From: Nocardia mangyaensis
GTDB lineage: Bacteria > Actinomycetota > Actinomycetes > Mycobacteriales > Mycobacteriaceae
Length of the DNA: 64,000 nt
Direction of reading: 5' to 3'
Assembly (NCBI RefSeq): GCF_001886715.1
Contig: NZ_CP018082.1
Span: forward strand, 5,518,001-5,582,000
Position numbers and translations under genes: made by a program. This document shows positions 17,458 through 27,244 of this stretch, one piece after another. A model generated the notes under the pieces. That model did not search any database. It was not told the DNA's origin and saw only the letters and a program-made list of their open reading frames with translations. The first letter of the stretch is position 1, and every line of letters begins with the position of its first letter.

Positions 17458-20016
17458 TCATGAGCGCACTGCCACGGGGTCGTGGGCGCGCAGCCAGGTG
17501 ATGAATCGTTCGGTGTCGCTGATCAATTCGCGCATGGGGCGGTCGATGGGGACGTGGGCGCCCGCGGTGGCGTCACGCAGGACGCCGACCAGCCAGCGGC
17601 CGCCGACGGTGCTCAGGTGCTTGTTGAGGTCGTCGACGCGGGCACCGGCACCCATGATGGCCAGGGTGATCATGGCCCGGGTGGTGTGGGCATTGCGGAC
17701 GCGACGTTCCACTTCGGCGTGGTCGAGGCCGAGGCCGAGCAAGTGCCGGCGAGCCTTGGCCAGTCCAGCCGCCTCGATCGCCGAGCGACAGCAGGTGGCG
17801 ACCAGTTCGTCGGCGATGGCAGGCGGGAGTTGCGGGGTGCGCAGCAGGGAGCGGGCGTCGTCGAGGTAGCGGCGGACCGGGTCGCCGGTGACGCGCACCT
17901 CCACCACGGACCGATCGCGGCGCTGGACCTCCAGCACCGTGGCGTCGAGCTGCATCCGGCGCACCGCCTCGGCGAGCCGCTCGTCGTGGGTGAACACCAC
18001 CACCTGCCGGGAGCGAGCCACCTCGGCGAGCACCCTGGCCAGTCCGTCTACCTTCGCCGGATCCATCGCCTGCACCGGGTCGTCGATCATCACGAACCGG
18101 AACGGACTGTGCGCCACGGTGGCTCGCGGCAGGAACAGCGACAACCCCAGGGCATGCAGCTCCCCCTGGCTCATCACTCCCAGCGCGGCACCGTCCACCT
18201 CGTCGACGGTGACATCGAGCAACACCCGTCGTGCCGTCCCCGCGTTCCCCTGCAACCGGATCGCCCCGAGTTCCACATTGCTCTGCTGGCGCAGGGTGCT
18301 CCACACCCACCGCGCGGTCTCCTCCAACGGCCGCATCCGCTCCCCCCGGATCGTCGCCGTCGCCGACTTGAGCCAGTCCGCCGCCTTGCGCACCACGCGC
18401 AGCTCGTCGGCATCGGCCGCCACGGCGCGCGCCGGGTCCAGCCAGGCGAGGATCCGCGGCACCAGCGGTGACCACACCGCGTCGAGCCGCTCGAGTTCGA
18501 TCTGTGCATCCCGTTGCAGGGCAGTGAGTTCGGCACTGAGGCCGGCATGGACCGCGCGAAGCCGCTCCGGCAGCGTTTCGTCGTCGATGGCAGCCAGTGC
18601 GAACCATTCCGCCCAGAGCCGCCACGCCCTTTCCCGCCGACCCGTCAGGGAATCCGCGCTGCCCTCGCCTGTTCCGGCCTGCCCGCCGAGCACCGGACCA
18701 TCCATCCTTGCCGCGCCGATCGGCACCGCGACTCCACCGACCGGCCCCACTGCGGAACCGTGCGGAGCTCCCGCCTGGCCTGGTCGGTGACTCGCGAGTT
18801 CGGCAGGCGGGGCAGTCGGGAGTGAGCGGGCCGCGACCAGGGCCGCGTCGAACTCCGCGCGGGCGGCCCGCAAGGCCGCGAGTCGACCACTGCGGTGCGC
18901 GATTTCGGCGTCGGCGGTGGTGAGCCAGTCGGTGTCGAGGTCGCCGCGGCCGCAGACCGGGCACGCACAGCTGCCACCAACGGTGACATGTTCTCTCGCA
19001 CCGGTGAGCAATTCGAGTACGCGCAGGTCCGCCTCGGCGTCGGTGGTGGCGTGGCGGGCGAGGTCGGCGGTCGCCTCGGTGAGTCGATGGACCACCGCGT
19101 CCACTTCGGCGGCATCGGGCAGCGTCAGGCGCGCAACGGCGCGCAACGCATCGGGTCCGTCCACGCCGACCACCGAACCCGCCACCGCGGCCGCGACCGC
19201 ATCCAGATCGGGTTCCGGTGCGTGCAGCAGCTCGGCGACACAGCGGGCGCGATCGTCGTCGACATCGGCGAGTCCGGTCAACAGGTCGAGCCGCGCCTGG
19301 CGCGAATCCTTCACGGCACGTTCGAGTTCCAGCTTTCGCAGCCGGATCGTCTCCGCGACACCGGCGAGTTCGTCGAGACCGAGCAGGCGGTGTAGCGCGT
19401 CGAACAGGTCGCTGGGTTTGCCGTCGACGAGGGCGCCGAGTTCGCTGTAGGACAGGAACGGCCGGTAGAGGTCGAGTCGCCGGCGTCGGCCTGCCGCGTC
19501 GACCGAGAGCGGCGAGGTGGCGCCCCGACGTTCGGTCCAGCGCGCGTCGGTCAGCTCGGCGTTGGCGTCCCAGCGGGTGGCGATCGTGAGGTCGGGGTCG
19601 GCGCCGGTGGTGAGCAACTCGACCTCGATGCGGGCGAGTTCGGGCTCGTGCAGATTGCGCCACCCCTCGCGCCACGCGGTCGAGCGGCCGTCCCAACGCC
19701 GGTTGCCGCCGGTCAGCGCGAATTCGGCGGCCTCGGCGAAGCTCGACTTGCCGCTGCCATTGCGCCCGACCACCAGCGTCAAGCCCGGTCCAGGGTTCAG
19801 GCGCAGGGTGGCTTCGGCACCGATGCCACGAAAACCCTGCACAGTGATCGACCGCAGGAAGACCCCGGTATCACCGGAGTCGGCGGCGGCCGAATCACTG
19901 TCGACTTCCGTGAGCGCGGACAACACGAACTCGGCCACCCGCTCCTCCACAGCGGGATCGGCGGCGAGCTCGCGCGCGACCACCTCGGCGATCCGATCCG
20001 AGCACACTTGCGACAT
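17458..20016 (-). CDS. Rad50/RecF-like AAA ATPase with zinc-hook-like CPVC motif
   Basis: An 852-residue SMC/RecN-superfamily ATPase. Walker A is VGRNGSGKSSFAEAA at about 90; the strand before it, ITVQGFRGIGAEATLRL, is typical of RecF/SbcC-type proteins. A short helical arm leads to SCACPVCGRGDLDTDWL near 355, like the Rad50/SbcC zinc hook. The C-terminal lobe has the signature-like MSQGELHALGLSLFLPRA, Walker B in FVMIDDPVQAMDP and the H-loop FTHDERLAEAV. Residues about 402-455 are a Gly/Ala/Pro-rich insertion. No SbcD-type nuclease is adjacent, so it is not an ordinary SbcCD. It may act in DNA repair or defence with the small downstream gene. It is divergent from the SWIM operon. Confidence 0.85.
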   Translation of the reverse strand: MSQVCSDRIAEVVARELAADPAVEERVAEFVLSALTEVDSDSAAADSGDTGVFLRSITVQGFRGIGAEATLRLNPGPGLTLVVGRNGSGKSSFAEAAEFALTGGNRRWDGRSTAWREGWRNLHEPELARIEVELLTTGADPDLTIATRWDANAELTDARWTERRGATSPLSVDAAGRRRRLDLYRPFLSYSELGALVDGKPSDLFDALHRLLGLDELAGVAETIRLRKLELERAVKDSRQARLDLLTGLADVDDDRARCVAELLHAPEPDLDAVAAAVAGSVVGVDGPDALRAVARLTLPDAAEVDAVVHRLTEATADLARHATTDAEADLRVLELLTGAREHVTVGGSCACPVCGRGDLDTDWLTTADAEIAHRSGRLAALRAARAEFDAALVAARSLPTAPPAELASHRPGQAGAPHGSAVGPVGGVAVPIGAARMDGPVLGGQAGTGEGSADSLTGRRERAWRLWAEWFALAAIDDETLPERLRAVHAGLSAELTALQRDAQIELERLDAVWSPLVPRILAWLDPARAVAADADELRVVRKAADWLKSATATIRGERMRPLEETARWVWSTLRQQSNVELGAIRLQGNAGTARRVLLDVTVDEVDGAALGVMSQGELHALGLSLFLPRATVAHSPFRFVMIDDPVQAMDPAKVDGLARVLAEVARSRQVVVFTHDERLAEAVRRMQLDATVLEVQRRDRSVVEVRVTGDPVRRYLDDARSLLRTPQLPPAIADELVATCCRSAIEAAGLAKARRHLLGLGLDHAEVERRVRNAHTTRAMITLAIMGAGARVDDLNKHLSTVGGRWLVGVLRDATAGAHVPIDRPMRELISDTERFITWLRAHDPVAVRS

Positions 20017-20434
20017 CCCCCTTCACGCCCGCGCGCACTGCGGCGGCCGCGCGTCTGGCCGACGGCCGGTCGATCCTTCCGGAAACGCTACCCGATCGCC
20101 GAGCGTTCGCCCAGGGGATGCGCAGGGCCCCAGCGAATCTGCCCGCGGGAGTGGAATGGCCATCGCGGTGCCGCGGCGGGCCCTCGATGTCCACCCCTCG
20201 CCCACCCCGGCGGGCAGCTCGATGAGGTGTTCTCACCCGGGCTACGCTGCGTTGAGCGGCCCGGGTGGTCCGGGCGAGCCGAACAGGTCAGAATGCCAGA
20301 CTTTGGTGTCAACGGCAAGACGAGGGACGTGAATTCGCCCTGGCGACAGGGTTTTCCAGGCGTTTTCGCGCCGTGAACGGCAGTTGTCGGTGGGCTGCGG
20401 TAGATATTTCGGCGACAGAGAACGGGGGAACCGA
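20017..20434. other. Divergent intergenic region between the Rad50-like gene and the SWIM operon
   Basis: No credible gene in these 418 bp: frames on both strands are Arg/Pro-rich and lack start signals. The part nearest the SWIM gene (about 20300-20420) is less G+C-rich than the rest and should hold its promoter, but no canonical -10/-35 pair stands out. The GGGGGAA just before the ATG at 20435 is the ribosome site. Confidence 0.5.
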
Positions 20435-23416
20435 ATGACCGACCGACAGGCGCCGTGGACCGAGGACCAGGTCCGTGCTCTCGCGCCGGACGCGAGCTCG
20501 CTGGCTGCCGCACGCAAGCTGGCCGGTCGCTGGCGCGCGACCGGTGCCGCCGCGACGGCGGTATGGGGTCTGTGCCAGGGCAGCGGCGCCAAGCCGTATC
20601 AGACGGTCGTCGATCTGGCCGGGCCCGCGTACAAATGCTCGTGCCCGAGTCGCAAATTTCCCTGCAAACACGCCTTGTCGCTGCTGCTCGCCTGGTCGAG
20701 CGGCGCGGTGCCGCCGGAGGAGACACCGGCTGATTTCGCGGCGGAGTGGCTGGCCGGGCGCGCGGCGAAGGCGGCCGCGCCACCACAGGCCAAGACGTCG
20801 AACACGCCCTCGCCCGCGACCGTCGAGCAACGACGCGCCAGGGTCTCGGCCGGTCTCACCGAGCTGGAGGTCTGGCTCACCGACCAGATCCGGACCGGAC
20901 TGGCCCAGACCGACCGTTCCTTCGCCGCCTTCGAGGCGATCGCGGCACGCATGGTCGATGCCCAGGCGCCCCGCATCGCCGAAGCCCTGCGCCGGCTGCC
21001 CGCCGCGGTGGTGACCACCGCGCACTGGCCCGAACTGCTGCTGCGCGAATACGCCCGCCTGCATCTGCTGGTGCTGGCTCACCGCACGCTCGATGCCCTG
21101 CCCGAACCGCTACAGGCGGGCATCAGAACCCAGGTGGGCTACCCGACGCAGGCCGAGGCGGTGCTCGCCGAACCCGCGGTGCGCGACCGCTGGCTGGTGC
21201 TCGGCATGCGCGTGAGCGAGGAGGAGCGGCTGCACACCCGACGCACCTGGCTGCGTGGACGCGGTACCGGCCGCTGGGCCGTGCTGATCGAACATTCCTT
21301 CGGCACACCGAATTTCACCGGCGAAGTGCCCGCACCGGGTAGCGAGGTCGACGCGGAGTTGCACTACTACCCCGGCCCCGCACCGCTGCGAGCACGGTGG
21401 GGTGTCCGCCACGGTGCGCCCGAACCGTTCACGACCGTGCCCACGACCGGCACCATCGACGCGGCGCTCGGGGAATACGCCGCCGCACTGAGCGACGATC
21501 CCTGGTTGCGGGCCTGGCCCGCGCTGCTCACCGAGGTGGTCCCGGTGCTCGACGAGCGCGGCTGGCAGCTCGTCGATGCCGAGGGCACCGCACTGCCGCT
21601 GCCCGCCGGGGTGCGACCGTGGCGGTTGATCGCCATCGCCGGCGGTCATCCAGTGACGGTCGCCGGGGAATGGCGAGCCGACGGTTTCGACCCCGTCTCG
21701 GTGTTCAGCGCCGGTGAGGTGAGCGACCTGGAGACCGAGTTCCCGACCGTGACCGTGGCGACTCCCGAACTGGCCGAACTGGTTTCGGTCGCCCTGCTCG
21801 GCACGGCGAGGCGCGGCATCGACAATGTGCACCTCCCCGCAGCAGTCGAGACCGCGGTGCCACAGCGGTCCGGTGAGCCGGCTGTCCGCCTGCTCGAGAC
21901 CGCCGCCCTGCAGGACCTGTACCTGCGCGGTGGACGTCTCCCTGGCGCCGCGCCCAAACCTGAACCCGCCGTGGACGACCCCCGCCGTCCACTGCCCCGC
22001 CCCGCAGCCGACCGACTCAGCCGGCTCTTGTCGGACAAGTCACCCTTCCTTTCCGAATGGTTCTCTGCTGCAGCACCTTTCAACTTTCGCCTACCCGATG
22101 TGTCGTGTGTGCAAGCCCTGTCGGTCGCCGCCTCGGACACCAACCTGCGCCCGCACCTGCTCCGATTGGCGGGACGACGCGGCCGCTGGCTCGCGGCCCG
22201 CAACCCCGCGTGGGCCAGGCTGATCGACGAGTTCCCCGCCGACCGCCTCGGACAACCGAACACAGCCGGTCAGCCAGATCAACCGAGTGGGCACACACAC
22301 GGTGCGAGCGACCTGCTCGAGGTGCCGGCGACCTCCGGCGACGTCGATCGTGGCGACCGCCCGTCGGGTGCCGTCCTCGCGCAGGAGATCTGGTTGTTCG
22401 GTACCGCCGGAGAACGCAAGGACTGGTTCGCCGAGGTGCGCCATACCGACCCGGCCGCCGCACTCGCCGCGCTCAGTTCGGCGTGGCCGAAGGAATCCGG
22501 GCCGATCAAGGCCGAACTGCTGGCGCTGCTCGCCGACGGGCTGAACTCGGCCGACGAGGCACTGTTGGAACGGGCACTCGACGATCGGCGCGGTGATGTA
22601 CGACGCACGGCGGCGGGATTGTTGGCCAGGCTGCCCGGATCGGCGTTCGGACAGCGCATGGCGGCGCTGCTGACAGCGTGGGTTCGAGTCGGCGCGGACG
22701 GCACTCTGGACGTCGCCGTGCCGGTCGACGTCTCGGCGGCGGCTCGCCGAGACGGCATCACCGATGGCACCGACGCGCCGAAGATGCGCTGGAACACCAC
22801 CGATTCGACCGTGCAGACCCTGTACCAGGTGATCACCGCGGCGCCGCTGTCGACGTGGACCACGATCGTGGGTACATCACCGAGCGCCACGGCGGCGACG
22901 GCGCTGTCGCTGACGCCGCCCGCGCGCTACGCCAAGGCGATCGTGGACGGCTGGGTCGATGCCACCCTCGCCGAGCGCGACACCAGCTGGGCCCGGGAAC
23001 TCTTCGCGCACGCGACGCCCACCGAGCAGGCGATCCTGCGCCGCCGCGAACTGTTCACCCTGCTCGATACCGCCGACCGGATCGACCACGTCCTCGATCT
23101 CGACGCCCACCAGCTCACCGAACTGCAGGCGATCCTGCCCGGCCTCGACCACCCCTGGCCCGACCCGGTGGCCGACCACCTGGTCCGGCTGCTGAGCGAG
23201 CGCGCCCGGACCACCGCACGACTGCCCCACGCCGGCGCCGGCGCCTACGCCGACCGTGCCCTGCTCACCGCCGCGAGCGTCCACCTGCCTTCCGCCCTCG
23301 CACCACGCATCACCGCGCTGGCCGACACCACCGACGACCCCGCCTGGCACCAGGCCTTCCACCGACTCGCCCACGATCTCACCGACCGCGCCACCATGCT
23401 CGAGGAGCTGCGATGA
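20435..23416 (+). CDS. SWIM zinc finger protein, first gene of a MoxR/VWA operon
   Basis: A 993-residue protein with an N-terminal SWIM zinc finger (YKCSCPSRKFPCKHALSLLLAW, pattern CxCx6CxH) at about 65-90. SWIM fingers bind DNA or proteins. The rest is a long helical region with possible HEAT/ARM-like repeats (for example LIDEFPADRLG, ALLERALDDRRGDVRRTAAGLLARLPG). A Pro/Gly/Asp-rich insertion lies at about 603-648. The ATG at 20435 has a GGGGGAA ribosome site; the open frame upstream is not used. The stop overlaps the MoxR start by 4 bp, so the two are coupled. The role is unknown; the association with MoxR, DUF5682 and VWA proteins recurs in actinobacteria to my knowledge. Confidence 0.88.
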   Translation: MTDRQAPWTEDQVRALAPDASSLAAARKLAGRWRATGAAATAVWGLCQGSGAKPYQTVVDLAGPAYKCSCPSRKFPCKHALSLLLAWSSGAVPPEETPADFAAEWLAGRAAKAAAPPQAKTSNTPSPATVEQRRARVSAGLTELEVWLTDQIRTGLAQTDRSFAAFEAIAARMVDAQAPRIAEALRRLPAAVVTTAHWPELLLREYARLHLLVLAHRTLDALPEPLQAGIRTQVGYPTQAEAVLAEPAVRDRWLVLGMRVSEEERLHTRRTWLRGRGTGRWAVLIEHSFGTPNFTGEVPAPGSEVDAELHYYPGPAPLRARWGVRHGAPEPFTTVPTTGTIDAALGEYAAALSDDPWLRAWPALLTEVVPVLDERGWQLVDAEGTALPLPAGVRPWRLIAIAGGHPVTVAGEWRADGFDPVSVFSAGEVSDLETEFPTVTVATPELAELVSVALLGTARRGIDNVHLPAAVETAVPQRSGEPAVRLLETAALQDLYLRGGRLPGAAPKPEPAVDDPRRPLPRPAADRLSRLLSDKSPFLSEWFSAAAPFNFRLPDVSCVQALSVAASDTNLRPHLLRLAGRRGRWLAARNPAWARLIDEFPADRLGQPNTAGQPDQPSGHTHGASDLLEVPATSGDVDRGDRPSGAVLAQEIWLFGTAGERKDWFAEVRHTDPAAALAALSSAWPKESGPIKAELLALLADGLNSADEALLERALDDRRGDVRRTAAGLLARLPGSAFGQRMAALLTAWVRVGADGTLDVAVPVDVSAAARRDGITDGTDAPKMRWNTTDSTVQTLYQVITAAPLSTWTTIVGTSPSATAATALSLTPPARYAKAIVDGWVDATLAERDTSWARELFAHATPTEQAILRRRELFTLLDTADRIDHVLDLDAHQLTELQAILPGLDHPWPDPVADHLVRLLSERARTTARLPHAGAGAYADRALLTAASVHLPSALAPRITALADTTDDPAWHQAFHRLAHDLTDRATMLEELR

Positions 23417-24513
23417 CCACCACCGAACCGGCAACCACCCTGCTGCGTCCCCATGCCGAACAGGCCTTCGCCGAGGAGCTGGCCGCGCTGGCTCGCGTCG
23501 ACGACCGGCCGCGTCCGCCGTCCTGGAAGCTGTCGCCGTGGGCGGTGGTCACCTATGTCCTGGGCGGCACGCTCGACGACGGCACCGTGATCACGCCCAA
23601 GTACGTGGGGCCGCGCAGGCTCATGGAGGTCGCCGTCGCCACGCTGGCCACCGATCGCGCGCTGCTGCTGCTCGGCGTGCCCGGCACCGCGAAAACATGG
23701 GTTTCGGAACATCTTTCGGCAGCTGTCAGCGGTGAGTCGACGCTGCTGGTGCAGGGCACCTCCGGCACCGCGGAAGAAGCCATTCGCTACGGCTGGAACT
23801 ACGCGCGGCTGCTCGCCGAAGGACCGAGCGACGCGGCGCTGGTCGCTTCCCCGGTGATGACCGCCATGCGGACCGGCGCGATCGCCCGGATCGAGGAACT
23901 CACCCGCATACCCTCCGATGTGCAGGACGCGCTGATCACCATCCTGTCCGAGAAGACCCTGCCCGTGCCCGAACTCGGCGCGGAAGTACAGGCGGCCAAG
24001 GGATTCAACGTGATCGCCACCGCCAACGATCGCGACCGCGGCGTGAACGACCTGTCCTCGGCGCTGCGCCGCCGCTTCAACACCGTGGTGCTGCCGCTGC
24101 CCGCCGACGAGGACTCCGAGGTCGCGATCGTCAGCAGGCGGGTCGAACAGCTCGGCGCCGCACTGGAACTGCCGAGCGTGCCCGCGGCCGCCGAAGAGGT
24201 GCGCCGGGTGGTGCGGGTGTTCCGCGAACTACGGTCCGGGATCACCGCCGACGGCCGCACCAAGCTCAAGTCGCCCTCCGGCACCCTGTCCACTGCCGAG
24301 GCGATCTCGGTGATCACCAATGGCCTCGCCCTCTCGGCGCACTTCGGTGACGGTGTGCTGCGCGCCTCCGACATCGCTGGTGCCGTCCTCGGTTCGGTGA
24401 TCAAGGACCCGGTCGCCGACTCGGTGATCTGGACCGAGTACCTGGAAGCCGTGGTCCGCGAACGCCCCGACTGGGCCGACTTCTACCGCGCCTGCCGCGA
24501 GATCGCGGGCTGA
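23413..24513 (+). CDS. MoxR-family AAA+ ATPase
   Basis: A 366-residue AAA+ ATPase of the MoxR group, usually a chaperone-like remodeller paired with a VWA protein. Walker A is GVPGTAKTWVSEHL; the Walker B strand reads IARIEELTRIPSDVQDALI with EE in place of the usual DE; sensor 1 is NVIATANDRDRGVNDLSSAL and the arginine finger lies in SALRRRFNTVVLP. A GAGGAG ribosome site precedes the ATG, which overlaps the SWIM gene stop. Downstream, DUF5682 and VWA genes complete the module. ATP-driven folding or metal insertion into a partner is the family expectation; the actual client is not known. Confidence 0.92.
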   Translation: MTTTEPATTLLRPHAEQAFAEELAALARVDDRPRPPSWKLSPWAVVTYVLGGTLDDGTVITPKYVGPRRLMEVAVATLATDRALLLLGVPGTAKTWVSEHLSAAVSGESTLLVQGTSGTAEEAIRYGWNYARLLAEGPSDAALVASPVMTAMRTGAIARIEELTRIPSDVQDALITILSEKTLPVPELGAEVQAAKGFNVIATANDRDRGVNDLSSALRRRFNTVVLPLPADEDSEVAIVSRRVEQLGAALELPSVPAAAEEVRRVVRVFRELRSGITADGRTKLKSPSGTLSTAEAISVITNGLALSAHFGDGVLRASDIAGAVLGSVIKDPVADSVIWTEYLEAVVRERPDWADFYRACREIAG

Positions 24514-24562
24514 GCCACAGCCGGCGGGGAGGACGGAACACACAGCGCACATGGAGTTTTCG

Positions 24563-27244
24563 ATGAACGAATCAACGCCGGACAAAGCCGACACGGCAGC
24601 CTGTGTTCGCGCGGCAGCCGACACAGGCACGGCAGCCGATTCAGGTGCGACGGCCGGTTCAGGTGCCAGCGCGGCAGCACGCCCCGCCGCGGGTACCGCC
24701 GGCGCGACCGGGACTGCTGTCGACGCAGCCGGACGGTCTGATTCGGGAGTGGCCGCCATCGGCTCGGCTGATTCAGTGGTCGGCGCAGGTGAAGGTGCCG
24801 CCGCGACGAGGGTCTTCGGCATTCGTCACCACGGGCCCGGCTCGGCCCGCTCACTGCGCCACGCACTCGAGGAATTCCGACCTGATGCCATCCTCATCGA
24901 AGGGCCTGCCGATGCCGACCCGCTCGTCGGTTTCGTCGCCGCCGACACCATGGTCCCGCCGGTGGCACTTCTGGCCTATGTCCCGGATTCCCCGGCGCGC
25001 GCGGCCTTCTGGCCGTTCGCCACGTTCTCCCCCGAGTGGCAGGCCATGCGCTACGGCGCCGAACACGCGGTACCGGTCCGCTTCTGCGACCTCCCCGCCG
25101 CCACCGTCCTCGCCGTCGACGACGAATCCCGCGGCGACCGCACCGACCCCCTCGGCACCCTCGCCGCGGCCGCGGGCTATGACGACGCCGAACGCTGGTG
25201 GGACGCCGTCGTCGAATCCGTCCCCGACAGCACCGCTTTCGACGCCATCACCGAGGCGATGACCGCCCTGCGCGAGGACGCTCCCCACCCGTCGATGGCG
25301 CAACCGGACGCCGTCGGCAAACCGAAGAAGACCTCGGCAGACCCCTCGTCGCGCCCGAATGACACGACATCGATCGACCACACGGCACGGCGCGAACCAG
25401 ACACGCAGCCGGTGTGGAGCGCGCATCCCGCTGACACGCGACCGAGCACTGCCACCACCTCGGACCCGCACGAAGCAAGCGAAACCGTCCGGGCAGCAAC
25501 AGAATCCGATGCCTCGAGTGCACCTCGTGACGACACCGGCACGGCCCTCGTCGTCGATGAGCACACCTTGCGGCGTGAGGCCCACATGCGGCAGGTGATG
25601 CGGCAGGTGCTCAAAGGCGGTGCCAAGCGGCTCGCCGTGGTGTGCGGGGCGTGGCATGCCCCCGCGCTGGTCGGGCCGCTGGGACCGGCCGCACCGGACG
25701 CACGACTGCTCAAGGGGTTGCCGAAGACGAAGGCGGCGCTGACCTGGGTGCCGTGGACGCATTCGCGGCTGGCGGCGGGGTCGGGATACGGGGCAGGCGT
25801 CACCTCGCCGGGCTGGTATCACCACCTGTTCACCGAGACCGATCGGCCGGTGGCGCGGTGGCTCACCAAGGTCGCCGGGGTCTTGCGGGCTCACGATCTG
25901 CCGGTGTCGAGCGCGCACATCATCGAGGCCGTGCGGCTGTCCGACACCCTGGCCGCGCTGCGGGGCAGGCCGCTGGCGGGATTGTCGGAGGTCACCGAGG
26001 CCGTGCGGTCGGTGATGTGCGGCGGGGACGAGACCATGCTGCGGCTGGTCATCGACGAACTGGTCGTCGGCGAGACGCTCGGCGCGGTCCCCGCGGACAC
26101 CCCGACCGTGCCGCTGGCCGCCGACCTACGGGCCCGGAGCAAGACACTGCGGCTCAAGCAAGAGGCCCTCGCCCGCACCATCGACCTCGACCTGCGCAAG
26201 GAGCGCGACGTCGAACGCTCGCATCTGCTGCACCGCCTTCGACTACTCGGGATCGGCTGGGGCACGCCGGCCACCGGGGAGGTCCGCAACACCGGCACCT
26301 TCCGCGAGACATGGGCCCTGCGCTGGGAACCGGAATTCGAGGTCCGCATCGTCGAGGCCGCCGTGTGGGGGACAACGCTGCGCACCGCCGCCGAGGCGAA
26401 GATCCTCGATACCGCGAGCCGCGAGGACATCTCGGTCGCCGCGCTCGCCGATGCCCTCGAACTGGCCCTGCTCGCCGATCTCGGCGGCGCCACCAACGGC
26501 CTGATCACCCGGCTCGAGGCCGCCGCCGCTCTCGATCACGACGTCACCCACCTGCTCGGCGCGCTCCCCGGCCTGACCCGCACCCTGCGCTACGGCGATG
26601 TCCGCGGTACCGACACCAAGGCGCTCGCCCACGTGGCCGACGGACTGCTCGTGCGGATCTGCGCGGGCCTGCCCGGCGCAGTCACCGGCCTCGACGCCGA
26701 TGCCGCCGAGGCACTTCGCGCCCAGATCGACGCCGCGCACACCGCGATCAGCACCCGCGACGACGAACACACGAGCACCGAATGGTTGGCGACCTTGCAG
26801 CGCATCGCCGACCGCGACGACGTACACGGTGCGATCGGCGGCCGCGCGGTACGCCTGCTCTGCGACGCCGAACGCATCGACGACGCCGACTCCGCCCGTC
26901 GCCTCGCCGCTGCCCTGTCCATCGGCAACACTCCCGCCGCCAAGGCCGCCTGGATCGACGGGTTCCTCGGCGGCCGTGGCCTGCTCCTCGTCCACGACCG
27001 AGAACTGTTGCGCCGCATCGACGCCTGGCTGCGTGACCTCGCCGAGGACCAATTCGTCGCCACCCTCCCCCTGCTACGCCGAACCTTCGGCTCCTTCGAA
27101 TCCGGCGAGCGCCGCGCCATCGGCCAGGCCCTGCGCGACACCGGATCAGCACCGGCCACCCCGCCCGCACCGACCGCCGTCGATCCCACCCGTGGCCACC
27201 TCGCTCTGCGCGCAGCCACCGCCATCCTGGGTGCCGCCGGATGA
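24563..27244 (+). CDS. DUF5682 family protein
   Basis: An 893-residue protein of unknown function. Residues 1-80 are Ala/Gly/Thr-rich and look disordered. The conserved core starts at TRVFGIRHHGPGSARSLRHA and DAILIEGPADADPLVGF, followed by LRREAHMRQVMRQVL and LAVVCGAWHAPALVGPL. His-rich motif, EGP, a REAHM helix and GxxH together recall the TraB/ChaN/EreA-like fold; that link is my inference. Residues about 246-332 are a Ser/Thr/Asp-rich insertion that splits the core. The long C-terminal half is helical. The ATG at 24563 has GGAG 6 bases upstream; an ATG at 24551 is possible. The stop overlaps a small ORF (ATGA) that leads to the VWA gene. Confidence 0.85.
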   Translation: MNESTPDKADTAACVRAAADTGTAADSGATAGSGASAAARPAAGTAGATGTAVDAAGRSDSGVAAIGSADSVVGAGEGAAATRVFGIRHHGPGSARSLRHALEEFRPDAILIEGPADADPLVGFVAADTMVPPVALLAYVPDSPARAAFWPFATFSPEWQAMRYGAEHAVPVRFCDLPAATVLAVDDESRGDRTDPLGTLAAAAGYDDAERWWDAVVESVPDSTAFDAITEAMTALREDAPHPSMAQPDAVGKPKKTSADPSSRPNDTTSIDHTARREPDTQPVWSAHPADTRPSTATTSDPHEASETVRAATESDASSAPRDDTGTALVVDEHTLRREAHMRQVMRQVLKGGAKRLAVVCGAWHAPALVGPLGPAAPDARLLKGLPKTKAALTWVPWTHSRLAAGSGYGAGVTSPGWYHHLFTETDRPVARWLTKVAGVLRAHDLPVSSAHIIEAVRLSDTLAALRGRPLAGLSEVTEAVRSVMCGGDETMLRLVIDELVVGETLGAVPADTPTVPLAADLRARSKTLRLKQEALARTIDLDLRKERDVERSHLLHRLRLLGIGWGTPATGEVRNTGTFRETWALRWEPEFEVRIVEAAVWGTTLRTAAEAKILDTASREDISVAALADALELALLADLGGATNGLITRLEAAAALDHDVTHLLGALPGLTRTLRYGDVRGTDTKALAHVADGLLVRICAGLPGAVTGLDADAAEALRAQIDAAHTAISTRDDEHTSTEWLATLQRIADRDDVHGAIGGRAVRLLCDAERIDDADSARRLAAALSIGNTPAAKAAWIDGFLGGRGLLLVHDRELLRRIDAWLRDLAEDQFVATLPLLRRTFGSFESGERRAIGQALRDTGSAPATPPAPTAVDPTRGHLALRAATAILGAAG

